Under the pieces are notes generated by a model. The model had not been told where the DNA came from and did no database searches. It saw nothing but the letters and a program-made list of their open reading frames with translations. Shown piece after piece: positions 32,848 through 44,756 of a DNA stretch of 64,000 nt (position 1 is its first letter; each line of letters begins with the position of its first letter). The position numbers and the translations under genes were made by a program. Origin of the DNA: Sclerotinia nivalis (taxonomy: Eukaryota > Ascomycota > Leotiomycetes > Helotiales > Sclerotiniaceae); the NCBI GenBank assembly GCA_029531795.1, contig JAPEIS010000010.1, positions 744,001 through 808,000 on the forward strand. The letters are read 5' to 3'.

Positions 32848-33532
32848 ATGGCATCTTCAACTTCCAACCCAGCAGCAGCACGCATGCAAACCCACCTTCA
32901 AACAGAACCACAAACCCGCAGCCAAAACCAATTACAAGGAAGTGTCACAATAACCCAATCACAAACTCATACATCAGCACCAGTCTTACGTCTGAGAGGC
33001 GAATCAACTGGAGAAAGTGAAAGTAGTACGGATGGGGAGAGGGGTTCAGGACGGGGAAGAAGAATTCAGTGGGCGGAGGATGTGGTAGATAATGAGGGAC
33101 TGGGGAGGAAAAAGAGTAAAGGTAATTTTTGAGTTTCTTTTTTGTATTGGTTGGGTGCCTGGGGATCAGAGCTTGATGGAATTGGGGGGCGAAGTTGTTC
33201 TTTTTTCTGACAGAGAGAGAGAGAAAGTGAGAGGAACACATAAGAACAGATAAGCTAACGATAATAAAATAGTATGTTGTATATACCACGCTCCTCGCCC
33301 TATCGATGAATCATCAGATGAATCTTCGAGTGATAGTGATGATAGTAGTAGTGATGATGATGGGGGTGCGAAACCTTCGGGAGGTAATGAGGATAAACAT
33401 GATCATGGAGATGAGTGTGCACATGGACATGGAAAGGGAAAGGGTAAAGGAAAACAGAGGAAAAGAAGTCCAAATGCTTATGAGAGGCAGCCGAATTATA
33501 AGGGGAAGGAGAAAGGGAAAGGTGGTGGATAA
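32848..33532 (+). CDS. YPI1: type 1 phosphatase regulator Ypi1 (PPP1R11 family, 177 aa)
   Basis: Exons 32848-33121 and 33273-33532; the intron starts GTAATT and has a CTAAC branch site at about 3255 of the 33-kb block (33255-33259). Ypi1 binds and regulates protein phosphatase 1 (Glc7) in the nucleus. The diagnostic core crosses the splice: RRIQWAEDVVDNEGLG (PP1-binding RIQW, an RVxF-type motif) then KKSK-VCCIYHAPRPIDESS with the conserved CC and His. An acidic Ser/Asp stretch, a His/Gly/Lys-rich segment and a basic tail (KGKGKGKQRKRSPNAYERQP) follow. The ATG at 32848 is chosen because the in-frame sequence upstream has no ATG and looks untranslated. Confidence 0.93.
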
Positions 33533-34299
33533 GGTCGATGTGAGCTTTTGGCGGTGGAGATGTGTGTGTTTGAATCAGGGGTTTGGGGGAAGTGGAAGGA
33601 AAGGGCCCGGGCAAGCATACTTTTTTACGATTTACGACTTTAACTTTTCTTTGATAGAAGATTAGGGTTGGAGTTGGATTTGGATTTGTGGGATGGAATG
33701 GGATGGGATTTGACGTTTTCATGTATATGTATGAATGCATGCATATCTAGAGTAAGATATAAGATATAAATGAATATCTAATGACTGAATGAAGAAATGA
33801 AATAAAATGAAATGAAATGTGTATATGTGTATATGTGTATACTGGTATACAGATGTACATGTACTTACGAATATACATTTTTGAGTATAGTTAGCTCGAT
33901 TTATATATAATATATGAATTCGGAATATTTTATATATCGTGTATGTCTAAGGAAAGTACAGGCAGGGAGCTAATTAGATAGTTAGTATAAAAATCGAGAA
34001 GTCCAAACTGCTTAAATGATCAGATGGACATAGTAAATGAGTAGATAGATAGATAATCAGATAAAGAATTGGAATTTGGGTATAGAAATTAATAATAAAT
34101 CAATAGATAGATAGATATAGTTTATGATAGGAGGGGAGAGGAGAAAGAGATGGAGTGGATGGGTTTTTGAAGGGTAGAGAAGGGTAGGGGGTGGGGATTA
34201 AAGAGAGGAGAGGATAGGAGAGGATGGTGTTGGGTGGATGGTTGTTTTTTGTTTGATTTTTTTGCGGGCGGGGGCGGATGGAGGATGAGGGTTATTATA

Positions 34300-34300
<1 letters not shown>

Positions 34301-34329
<29 letters not shown>
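34301..34329. repeat. GGGTGA hexamer array
   Basis: About five GGGTGA units in a purine-rich, gene-free stretch. Confidence 0.8.
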
Positions 34330-34330
<1 letters not shown>

Positions 34331-36945
34331 ATAAAATAAGAGTTGATCAAAGGCTCAAAGCAAGAAGAGGTATGCGTAAAAGAAAGTATAGGGAGATAAA
34401 ATAGATGAATATTAACTATAGCCTCTAAACTCTAATATTCAACGAGGTATTCGTATATTGAATGTTTTGCTTCTATATATGTATAAAGTAGATATTAATT
34501 GGCGAAGCGCAAGTAAATATGAAGAGTAGCTAGAAGGGCTATTTGTATTTTAGATGTTTTATAATGTAATGACTTTGTCTATTTGTAAATTTAAGTTCGG
34601 GGGGGGGTAGAAGGAGGCTGAGGTGGAGATTGGGTTGATGGGCTTTTATATATTTTGAGGTTTTGAGTAGGTAGTTAGGTGGAGAAGGTTTGGATGCATG
34701 AATGTGTGAATATATGAAAATAAAGACATATTTTCTTTGCTGAATATTTACATATAGAAGGAGGAGAAAGAGAGGAAAGAGAGGAAAGAGAAGAAAAAAA
34801 ATACTTTTTGTATAGAAGATATGGAATGGCATGAGACGACATGAAAAGAAAATATACACGTAACTTTAAAGAATAAGAAATATTAAGAGAACGAACTTCC
34901 TAATGATGATATATCCAAGCATATATCCTAGGACAAATTCTCATCTTTTGAGCTGGAACTTTAGCTTGAAATTTACTTTAGCTTATAGCTAGTAGTCAAC
35001 CTCGGCTCTAACTTGAATACTAGATATCTATTTAATGTGATTTGATTTCATGATTGAAATGTATAAGTGATGATATGTTGGAAAGTGGAAAGTGGAAAGT
35101 ATGTTTGGTGTTGAAAGTCTGGAAATGAGATGAGATATAATGAATTGGAATAGAGTGTAGAATAAACGAGATATAGAGAGAGGGCGGAGGATATATTTGG
35201 ATGCTTTGAATAGAATCTTGAATATGATTCAAGAGAGTAGGGATTGGGAGTAAGAAGCGAGAGACTATGAATACATGCAGGCTGGATGGGATGGAATGGC
35301 AATGGGTGGATGCGTTCGGTAGTTTTGACGAGGAGAGAAAAATTAAAGGGGAAGATATCATAAGATTTCTTAGATACTATTATGATTATATATTAGATGT
35401 ATCGATTTGTTATGATTTGAATGTTTAGATTATGGTTTGAGCGCTTGAGTATAATATAGTAAGTATTTCAATGGAAGTTGAAGCCTCAAGAAGCAGGATG
35501 TACATTATTACTCATTATACTCTTAGAGGGTTAATAAGAATCTCGTCGTCATATTCTATCTTGTAGAGCATATGAACTTATCTCCATACATTGTTTTCAC
35601 TAGTAGTTAAATTATCATCTAGTAAAACCCGTACTAAAAGGTAAGAAACTAAGAAAACCTCCTGAGGAAAGAGTATAGATATAAGATCGAGAGTATGAGG
35701 CTTGAATAATACCTGCTATTGCTATGGATTGATGGTGAGATTGTAGAATTAAAGTTATTAGTTAAGACTTGACCTATGGTATAGTCAGTCTAGTCTGGAT
35801 TTAACATCTAGAATTATAGGAGATCTAATTGTACGATGTATGTATTGTCCTCTGAATATATTGGTAGACGAATATATTAGTAGATGAATAGTCTTACTAA
35901 TGATAAATCTTATATTTCACTTCAGCTCTAATACTCTTCATTTATTTTACCTCGTATATATCTACGCTATTACTGCTAATATCCATCTACTCCAAGTTCT
36001 AATCTTCATACCCTTTATCTACTACGCCTCTCGTCTAAATCTATAGAATTAGAAAATAAGTTATATTAGATTTCTTTTACTATTCCCTTAATATTCTACT
36101 CTATTATAAGACTCATTCTCAAACTTTAACTACTTCATATTAGAATAAGAAAACTAACCTAATCATCTGAATATCTTCTATTCGAGGCATTCTATTGATA
36201 GGAGTAGAAGTTAAATTAGAAGAGTAAGTATATAGATATAATACAACTTGAAAAAAGAATTATATAGAGTAATAAAAGTCTTCAAGTGGATGAAATTACT
36301 TCATAAGATATTGATAGAGAAATAAGAAGTATATCGGTAGAATGCTATTGGTAGAGTTTTAGAATAGTACTAGTCTGCATTTGAGTTGAGTTAGAGATTA
36401 TTATAAGTAAAAAGATGTTACTTATATAACTCGTCTTTTCTTTTGGGTTTCATTCTTATCTGCAGAAGGGAGGCTGTAGTTTCTCTTCTGGAGGGGATTT
36501 GATAGGATAGAAGAGAGTATATTACAAAGTAGAGTAAGGTAGAGAGTGGAAAGAAATCAGAGAGAAAGTAAAGAGTGTACAAGACAATAACTAGTACTAA
36601 TTTCACTCTTTCATTAGTTTAGTTTGGTTAGACTTGAAAAGGTAGATATTTTAGTCTGTTAATGATAGGGTGCTACCAAGTAACGAGAATAGATGGGAAC
36701 TTGTAAGGGGAATTTTGGAAAGGAAGAGAGATGAAAAGATGTTTGGGGATTAGGGGTTTAAGAAGTGGATTTGGAGTTCATGAAAGTGGCAATGGTGGGG
36801 GTGCAACGTGTACAGGATGCAATATTGATAGTGGTAGGAATAAGATGAGCTGTGTAGATAAAACTACAGTTTGACTCACTACATACTCACAACATCATGC
36901 ATGCGGTGAAAAAACTCTCGGTGCAGCAAAAAAGGCTGCGAGATT

Positions 36946-37023
36946 TATATACATGAAGCATCCTAAGCTCCGAAAAAGACTATATACATGAAGCATCACA
37001 AGCTCCAAAAAAACTATATACAT
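36946..37023. repeat. 34-35 bp direct tandem repeat downstream of PME
   Basis: Units at 36946-36980 and 36981-37014 start TATATACATGAAGCATC and share AAGCTCC, with a partial third at 37015-37023. They lie 76 bp beyond the PME stop, probably in its 3' UTR. Confidence 0.8.
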
Positions 37024-37098
37024 TTAAAAACATCATCAGAAGATAACTACCGCCATCACCCGCCTTCAATCACCACAAAGGCATTGCACATCGCTAAC

Positions 37099-38144
37099 CT
37101 AAGAAAGGTAGCTAGTGTCAACCCATGAAGTGTAGCTGCTACCCAAAAGACCAGAGATGGTGTAAGGAGTAGAGTACGAGTGGGCGAAGTTTGCACGGGT
37201 ACCTGAAGCACCGGCACCAGTGTTACTATGCTCCTCAAAGAGAACATCTTGAGTATTTGGTGAGCTAGAAGACCAAACAGACCATCCGGCACCTGCAATA
37301 ACGTTGCTCATTGAAGTTCCTTGGAAAGCAACACGAGCATACTCACTCCATGGACGACCAAGGTAAACGGTGCCGGCACCAGCGGTCGAGGATGAACTAG
37401 TAGTGACGGTACATTTGTTAAGGACGTAGAAAGATGGGTCAGAGGTAGATGGACGACCATTGGCGGTAATACATCCACCACCAGCAGAAGCAGCAATAGT
37501 AGAACCGTCGAACCAAGCGACAGAGTGTTGACCGAAGATCCAGTCCACGGCTCCCTCAATGTAGCACTTGGCGTAAACTTGATTACCGATTTGAGTTAGG
37601 AGAGTATCTTGGTATCCGTAAAGCCCAACACCGTAATAACCTTGATCGGTGTTGTAGGCGGCCAGGGCAATGGCTTGAGAACCCTTTCCATAGGTGTTCT
37701 TAATGTTGATGTTGTAGAAAGCGGTGTTTGCCGACAAGTTGATGACGGTTCCTGTTTCTTCATCATTGGCAGCGCCGCTCAAGAGAGAAGAACTGTGCTG
37801 GATGTTGACAACGTTGTCTCCGTAGGAGCTGGTATCCTTGGTGTATCCATATACGGTGAGTTTTCCCTTCAAGGCGGGTATGGTGACTTGTTCCGCGTAA
37901 GTTCCGGAGTAGAGGAAAATGCTTTGGGCGGAAGTGGTCGATTTGTTGAGAGCATTAACGGCTTTTTGGAACTATAATTGTTTGATTAGTAAAGTTTAAT
38001 GGATCATGGTCAAGTTTATTCTTGGCAACATACAGTAGCATAAGTTCCTCCTTTACCAGCCGTGATGGCACCGGAAGGGGGGCTAGTGCGAGCTGCGGCC
38101 AGCACAGCGGCGACGAAAGTACTAAGGGTCAAGAGAACACGCAT
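37099..38144 (-). CDS. secreted pectin methylesterase (CE8, 327 aa)
   Basis: Exons 38144-38034 and 37971-37099; the intron begins GTATGT. It removes methyl esters from homogalacturonan, opening pectin to polygalacturonase. Signal peptide MRVLLTLSTFVAAVLAAA, then GGTYATFQKAVNALNK (typical PME start, joined across the intron). Catalytic-region motifs: QAIAL, GYQDTLLT (first Asp), VDWIFGQHSVAW (second Asp) and YLGRPWSEYARVAF (Arg/Trp substrate site). There is no N-terminal inhibitor pro-domain, as usual for fungal enzymes. A TATA element lies ~85 bp upstream (38228-38233). It is divergent from the endopolygalacturonase at 41458, with which it should cooperate. Confidence 0.94.
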
Positions 38145-38227
38145 TGTGGTAATGATACGGACTTGAATGAACGAATGAATGATTTGATGGGAGTTTGTGG
38201 AAACAACTGTCAAAGGCCAATGCAGAC

Positions 38228-38233
38228 TATATA
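38228..38233 (-). promoter_or_regulatory. TATA box of PME gene
   Basis: TATATA centred ~86 bp upstream of the PME ATG on the minus strand (context GGTTATATAGTC). Confidence 0.5.
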
Positions 38234-40930
38234 ACCAGTGGACACCCCATGCTGCATGCGTAAACCCCTGAGAGCTTCGGTATATCTTCATTATGGAATT
38301 CGCCGAATTGGACGCCCAGCCAAGAGCAATATCGAAAATCGCCCGACAGAAGATTTGAATGTCACTCCGAAAATTACTCGAGTATGTCTCGGGCCCTCGG
38401 TGTGAAGATGTCAGGAGCTACTAACCCCACTCCCGGACACATGTGATGGGGTGCTTAATGGGGTCGTAATAACCGCCTTATACAAGGCATCTTGCAAGAT
38501 ATACATTAGTTATGCTTCGGCTGAAGCCCATTCCAGATGGATTAGATCCATTTGTCAACTTTTTGGGTCCTCAAGTAAAACATGACCATTGACAATAGTC
38601 AATCTAGTCAATCCGCCACATCGGGCCCGTCACATCTAAACAACCTGTTAAATTATTCTGGAATCTTTGAACGAAACCATAGACTAGTTATCTCTGATGA
38701 GTAAAGCCTGAGGTGGTCGAGGTAGCCATCGGCAGCTAGTCGAATCACCCATTTTCGCCGTAGAAGCGAGTTTCAGGTTTTTTTTTCCCTCTCGTTATTG
38801 CTTAAAAGTGGATGCAGAAAAGACAATTGTAAAGTGCATCAAGCATCCTTGCCACTTCTCTGACGACAGATATGTATTTTTCGTACGGAGTATAGCAAAA
38901 GAGATAACTTGCTTACACATTTTTCTTTTTTGGCAAAAGACCTCCAATAATTCAACTAAATTCCTTTCTGATTGGTCGTCTGATCAACGAAACAAGCTAT
39001 TCTTCATAAGTTCATGACGTCCAGAGTTACGAGTATTTTCAAGGTAGTTCCTGGGGGTCAATGGGGGTGATTGAGATTAGGTCAAGGTACGGACGGGCAT
39101 TTGGACGCATCTGGATCCTGATAGATGGAAAATAGATGACTTGGAATGAAATGTCAAGGTTCTGATGGAAAACTCCTTGTTCTACACATTGGGACATCAT
39201 CAAACTGCCGACAGAAAGTTTCAATACACATAGATTGAACAAATTGATGAACCAAGTTTCTGAAAAAGTTCTAGTACTTCTATAGCTTCTAGAAACCATC
39301 CACTGTTGAGCCACTCTTGTGAGCCACTTTTTCACCGATAGCGGTGTTTCTGAATAAGGAAATCATGCGAGTTTATTGCTCACTTGTCATGATATTCTAT
39401 GCCGTTGTGGAGTACGATAAAGTACCTCTTGTACGGAGTTATTGACTACGGAGTCTTAATTTATATTGTGATGATGAATGCATAGATTGAACTGGTCATT
39501 TGTAAAATCCTACTCATGCCGTCCGTAAGTAACCCGTGCGGCCAGAAAGTATAGCACCACTCTTGTTTAAATTCAGGATTAAATGATTGCGGGAAATATT
39601 TCGAGGTTTTTAAATTAAGGTGTATAGAAGAACCCTCAATTCTATAGTAGATGTAGTGGTAGATTGTCTTGAAGTGATATAAACAGAGGAATTTCAATTG
39701 GTAAATTTAATTCTAATATAGTGTAATTATAAAAAACTAATCTATTTCATTGGTCAAATTAAGATTCTAAACATTGATATAGTTGTCGTGTACTTTCTGG
39801 TTGAAATTCTATGCACATGCCATGAGATTGTAAATTACAACGTGGGTTCTTTAGCGTCGGAGGTTCCATGCTTTCTGGGAGCACGTAACAAGTTACAATT
39901 TGGCAATGCTTATTCAATGCTTATTCAATGCTTATTCAATGCTAAAATGCTAATATGCTACTATGCTACTATGCTAATATGCTAATATATGCTAATATGC
40001 TAATAGGGGTATCGTGGAGCAGCCAAATCGATCTAAAATTACTTTGGAGGCGGTAAATGACTATTCTTGGCACAGAAGGGAAGCTTACTTCCGTCTGTCG
40101 GTAGTTGTAGGGGAGGTCTTGGTGGGTAGAATTAAGGTTGTCATTGAATAATACCACGTACTACGTACGCCTTTCAACTTTGACATCTTATCGCTTCGGA
40201 GTATTGTCAACTCCACAAACTTCATATAATTTAACTTTGCTTCGGAGTATTCATATCACAATCGAATATCACCCGTGCCGTTTACCACCGTTGAAAGTTT
40301 AATGAGCCGTAATTGTTTTCCCGTATGATCCTATTTGCCTATACTACAACATATAACAATAAGTTCTTATTACGGAGTACAGACTGTTCCTTTCCACCAA
40401 TTGCACTTAATCTTTAATGAAGTGATAGTGAAGAATGAAAATGTGGCTGATCTACTAGCAGATAGAGATAGTTTCCCGTGATGATAATACCATAATCCAT
40501 GAACATCTTCAGAATTATTCACATTCATTGAACGGAATACCGTTCCCGTGGTTTACGTACGAGTTATTAATAGCAAAACCATCCCACCCTCCTTAATGCA
40601 AAATGTTAATTCACCAATTGACGTTTCAAGTTCAGAGAATAATCCCTACTCGCCCACCGCTACACAATTTCAGGGGTTACTTATTAACCATACCAATCAT
40701 AATCTCAATTCAAACTTCTATCGCATTTCTAGTACATCCGCCTTTTTGTAGACAATCTTGTCAACTCAAAACACCTAAAAGAACTTCACCCCATATATTG
40801 GTGACTAGATTCAGGGATGGTGTTATACTATTCTAGTAAGCCGTATCCCTTCACTTTAACTTTAACATATTTTATGGGGTACGATACTCCGAAATTACTT
40901 CGGTATAACATTTAACACACTAGGCGAGCG
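38234..40930. other. gene-free upstream region between PME and PG
   Basis: No credible ORF. Carries a cluster of (T/A)ACGGAGTA-like motifs (38884, 39432, 39447, 40195, 40241, 40371, and reverse at 40885) and the repeat array at 39904-40008. Confidence 0.55.
39904..40008. repeat. compound short tandem repeats
   Basis: CAATGCTTATT (11 bp) three times plus a part-copy from 39904, followed by about nine ATGCTAAT/ATGCTACT-type units to ~40008. Confidence 0.8.
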
Positions 40931-41284
40931 TAATGATTACCTTCTCCTGGCTAAAGTTTATGATATTGATTCAAGGATTGCCATGGTCGAAATGAGAACC
41001 ATGATTCTAGAAATAAAGCATTAACATAGCATCAATACTTTGGCTCACCGCGGGTTAAGTTGTTCGGGTTCACCGCTGTCGACATGTGTGGGGACAAAAG
41101 CCGACGGTGCGAGGATCAGTTTCTCCTTGCTAAAATTTATGCTATTGATTCAAGGGTTGCTATGGTCGAAATTAGAACCATGATTCTAGAAATGCAGCTT
41201 TAGCATAGCATCAATACTTTGGCTAGTTGCTGGTTAGGTTGCACGGGTTTACCGTTGTCGACATGTGGAGAGCTGACGGTGCGA
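40931..41284. repeat. 179-bp tandem duplication in the PG promoter
   Basis: Two direct copies (about 40931-41112 and 41113-41284). Shared blocks sit exactly 179 bp apart: TATTGATTCAAGG at 40964 and 41143, GTCGACATGTG at 41078 and 41257. A 7-bp gap in the second copy shifts the terminal GACGGTGCGA to a 172-bp spacing. Copies differ by scattered substitutions. Confidence 0.88.
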
Positions 41285-41335
41285 TTCAACGGCGTCCCAC
41301 TTTAAATCTTCCCCAAATTTCAATCTTGTCTTTAC

Positions 41336-41457
41336 ATATATAAGAAGCTTCCAATACCTTCTTTTCTTTCCTCATCTCATCATCACTTCCATTCTTTTCC
41401 ATACTGTCTAGTACATTCACTCTTTCCATTCCTTAAATAAAAACACTACTAGCCAAT
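41336..41457 (+). promoter_or_regulatory. core promoter and leader of endopolygalacturonase
   Basis: TATATA at 41336-41342 about 115 bp upstream of the ATG, followed by CT-rich leader typical of strongly expressed fungal genes. The ATG context is CCAATATGG. Confidence 0.6.
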
Positions 41458-42600
41458 ATGGTTCACATTCTTTCCTCGGCCTTGAGCCTCCTTGCGCTGG
41501 GCGCAGCCGTGTCTGCCATTCCAGCACCAGCACCAACTGCTGCACCAAAAGCCGCCGATGCTCTTGCAGCTATCGAGAAGAGGGCTGGTTCCTGCACCTT
41601 CTCCGGATCCGGTGGTGCCGCTGCCGCTATCAAGTCCAAGGCTTCCTGCGCCACCATCGTCATCAGCGCTGTCGCTGTTCCATCTGGAACTACTCTTGAC
41701 TTGACCGGCCTCAAATCTGGTACCCACGTCGTCTTCGAGGGTACCACCACCTTCGGTTACGAAGAATGGTCCGGCCCTCTCGTCTCCGTCTCCGGAACTG
41801 ACATCACTGTTACCGGTGCCTCCGGAAGCGTTCTCGATGGTAATGGAGCCAAATACTGGGATGGCAAGGGTACCAACGGTGGAAAGACCAAGCCAAAGTT
41901 CTTCTACGCTCACTCCTTGAAGGGCAAGTCCTCCATCAACAACGTCAAGATCTTGAACTCCCCAGTCCAAGTTTTCTCCATCAACTCTGCCTCTGGTCTT
42001 ACTCTCTCCGGCATCACCATCGACAACTCTGCTGGTAACTCCCTCGGACACAACACCGATGCTTTCGATATTGGTTCTTCCACTGACATCACCATCTCCG
42101 GCGCCAACGTTCAAAACCAAGATGACTGTCTCGCTATCAACTCCGGTACCACTATCATCTTCACCGGTGGAACCTGCTCCGGTGGTCACGGTCTCTCCAT
42201 CGGATCTGTCGGTGGACGTTCCGACAACGTTGTCTCTGACGTTACCATTGAATCCTCCACTGTCAAGAACTCAGCCAACGGTGTCCGCATCAAGACTGTT
42301 TCCGGTGCCACTGGATCCGTTTCCGGCGTTACCTACAAGGACATCACCCTTTCCGGTATTACCTCATACGGTGTTGTCATCGAGCAAGATTACGAGAACG
42401 GTTCCCCAACTGGAAAGCCAACCTCCGGTGTTCCCATCACTGGTGTCACTCTCTCCAACGTTCACGGTACCGTCTCATCCTCCGCTACCAACGTTTACGT
42501 TCTCTGCGCCAAGTGCTCTGGCTGGACTTGGGATGTTAACGTTACTGGTGGTAAGACCTCCTCCAAGTGCGCTGGTCTCCCATCTGGTGTCAAGTGTTAA
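41458..42600 (+). CDS. secreted endopolygalacturonase (GH28, 380 aa)
   Basis: Single exon. Hydrolyses alpha-1,4 bonds of de-esterified homogalacturonan in plant cell walls. Signal peptide 1-20, a short propeptide ending in a Kex2-type Lys41-Arg42 (AIEKR|AG), then the right-handed beta-helix enzyme. GH28 catalytic motifs in order: [26 protein letters not shown] and RIKT. Six or more conserved Cys are present. Codon use is strongly biased to C-ending codons (GGTACC-, TCC-, AAC-, AAG-rich) unlike the neighbouring genes, indicating very high expression. The sequence is very like the major acidic/neutral PG of Sclerotinia and Botrytis (SsPG1/BcPG1 type), recognised from memory. It is an established virulence-associated cell-wall enzyme in those fungi. 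Confidence 0.96.
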   Translation: MVHILSSALSLLALGAAVSAIPAPAPTAAPKAADALAAIEKRAGSCTFSGSGGAAAAIKSKASCATIVISAVAVPSGTTLDLTGLKSGTHVVFEGTTTFGYEEWSGPLVSVSGTDITVTGASGSVLDGNGAKYWDGKGTNGGKTKPKFFYAHSLKGKSSINNVKILNSPVQVFSINSASGLTLSGITIDNSAGNSLGHNTDAFDIGSSTDITISGANVQNQDDCLAINSGTTIIFTGGTCSGGHGLSIGSVGGRSDNVVSDVTIESSTVKNSANGVRIKTVSGATGSVSGVTYKDITLSGITSYGVVIEQDYENGSPTGKPTSGVPITGVTLSNVHGTVSSSATNVYVLCAKCSGWTWDVNVTGGKTSSKCAGLPSGVKC

Positions 42601-43702
42601 ATACTTTAACACGGCTACTTTCAAGCACTGGATTCCACTAGGAAATCAATTGTAGAGGGGGGAAAAGGGGTTCGAGCCGGCTGCACCCAGTTGTCAATTC
42701 TTTGTACATATAGCTTCTCTTGTCCATATAGACTGTTTAAACACTTGTAATCGAATTGATTTGATTACCACCATACTTTTGTCCCTCTAAATAATAACTT
42801 TTTGTGACTTTGCTCCATGTTCATCTTCCAGCTCCAATCATCCAGTTCCGGTCGTTTTGACCATTATCTCTACTAGGACAGACAGTATTTCATCAAACTT
42901 CCATGACTTGCATACATAGCTCCTATGGCCCAGATGCCCAGTTCAGTATTTCGGTCTGTTATCTTATATTTCTCACCTCAAACGTTGACTCGTGGCTATC
43001 TATTCTCTCCTATTTTCAAAGCTCGGATTTCACTGACATTGAGGATGTAAGAGTTCTTCGGAATCCGAACATTTTGCTTACAATTTTTCTATCTTTACCT
43101 TCAATTTGCATTTATTAGTGTTTGGCTCAAAGAAGGTATGAAACAATATGTGTTGGAGGTGCATATGATTTTGTAAGTTATTGCATCTTCATAATTAAGA
43201 AGAACTTCTCTCTGCACTCTCTGCACTCTCTGTTTCTTTGCATCACCGTAATGTGTAATTTCTTTTACATCACCATGCATCCAGGAGCTTCCCTTGTCAA
43301 AAACGTGGAATTTGCCGTCTCAAAATTTGGTCCTCATCAAAATTTTAGTGGGACTATCAACAATTGAACAGCGACAACGACTCTCAGGAAGCTTATTCTA
43401 GTTGAACAATTGCGATGAACATTTAAACTGGAAGAAAGGATGGAGTCGAAGGATAAGAATTGAGCCGTCAATATCTTACGAAGCAGATAATATTTGGGAA
43501 CAACCCAAGGGAAACGGATATTCCGGACATAGTGGAACGCATTCGGTTGTCCCCTCATTTTGGATTCTGAGAAGACTTTCAGAGGGAGAACAAAGTGATT
43601 CAGTACGAGTTTGTGGTTTAGATGTTAGCTGCGTGAGAGTGAAGGGAGAAGAACATCTTAACCCACGCGCATTGTGGTAAAAGGATTCGACAAAGCGCAA
43701 AT
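42601..43702. other. intergenic, PG 3' region to FAM210-like gene
   Basis: PG 3' UTR followed by AT-rich sequence; short open frames at 43402-43680 show no family resemblance. Confidence 0.5.
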
Positions 43703-44756
43703 ATGTTCCGTACAATGATATCAGGGTCAAGAATTGGGGGAATGCGCCAGTCTATGACAGCATCTAGAACTATGATTCGAACCTCGACTCCTACAAGATC
43801 AAGCATTTTGCGGAATCTTCCACACAGACCAATGACAACATCTGCTACTTCTGCGAATTCTCTCCGCACAAAATCTCGTCCTCGAACCACAAACTTTACA
43901 TTTTCCTCGAATCCTCAACCTTCCTCGGAAACATTGTTTCAACGTCTTCGCACAAGGACAAACAGATATTTTCACAATTCAAGGCCGAGGAGGGATGGAG
44001 GGGCAAAGGCAGAAAATCTGGGGGACGAAACATCATTATCTGGGAGAATGAAGAAATTGAGTAGGGAATATGGGTGGAGCGTGGTAGGAGTTTATATATT
44101 CTTGTCTGCGGCAGATTTTCCCTTTTGCTATTTATTGGTTCGGACTCTGGGAACAGATAGAATTGGTAAGTCAAATGTTTTTCTTCGAGTCTGACTTAAG
44201 GAGATCTCATTTGTGATTTGCCTATTGATGGAAGTTCTTTATGGACTGTCCGGACTGCAATCTCTTTGGCTTATAATATTCCAAAACTCGTTGCAAGTCA
44301 TGAGTTAACAGTATTCCAGGTGAATGGGAGCACATTATTACCTCAAACATCAAGAAAATGATCCCCGAATCTATCAAAAACGCCTGGCACGAATGGCGAA
44401 CCGCCATGAAAAAAGCTGAACATGATATAACCGGCTCAGACAAAATCAACGACGGCGTAGAAATGGCTGGATGGGGCGTAGAAGAAGCCGAAGAGAGAAA
44501 TAAAAAAGATGCAAGTCTTGGTACACAACTCGCTCTAGCATATGCTATTCATAAATCCTTCATCTTTGTTCGAGTGCCGTTAACAGCAGCCATTACCCCA
44601 AAGGTTGTGAGGACTTTAAGGGGATGGGGTTGGGATATAGGGAAGCGAACTTCGAAGGAGGAGAAGAAAATAAGGGCTGCTCATCATGCTGCTAAACCGG
44701 CAAAGCCTGTTGCATCGAGGGTAAAGAAGGTCTTTCAGACTAAAAAGAAGTCTTGA
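43703..44756 (+). CDS. FAM210/DUF1279 mitochondrial membrane protein (299 aa)
   Basis: Exons 43703-44165 and 44320-44756; the 154-nt intron begins GTAAGT and has a GTTAAC branch site. The Met/Arg/Ser/Thr-rich N-terminus without acidic residues looks like a mitochondrial presequence. The DUF1279 core begins MKKLSREYGWSVVGVYIF, with one membrane segment (~125-148, VGVYIFLSAADFPFCYLLV), then RTLGTDRIGEWEH across the splice and IPESIKNAWHEW. A helical Lys/Glu-rich C-terminal half follows and ends in a basic tail. Family members (FAM210A/B, yeast Nat2-type) sit in mitochondrial membranes; the molecular role here is unknown. Confidence 0.85.

Larger units (their letters stand above)
33533..37098. 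other. 3.6 kb AT-rich gene-free region
   Basis: From about 35350 to 36650 the DNA is dominated by TA, AT and AG/CT steps, with many stops in all frames and few CG-rich runs, resembling RIP-worn repeat DNA. No protein similarity is readable. Purine-rich tracts and simple repeats (GATA near 34045 and 34105; GGGTGA near 34301) occur. Confidence 0.5.

Noticed and set aside
41449..42655. Long ORFs antisense or shifted within the polygalacturonase gene
   Set aside because: They arise from the strong third-position C bias of the real gene.
42660..42690. B-box-like GGGGTTCGAGCC downstream of PG as a tRNA
   Set aside because: No complementary stems around it; it lies in the PG 3' UTR.
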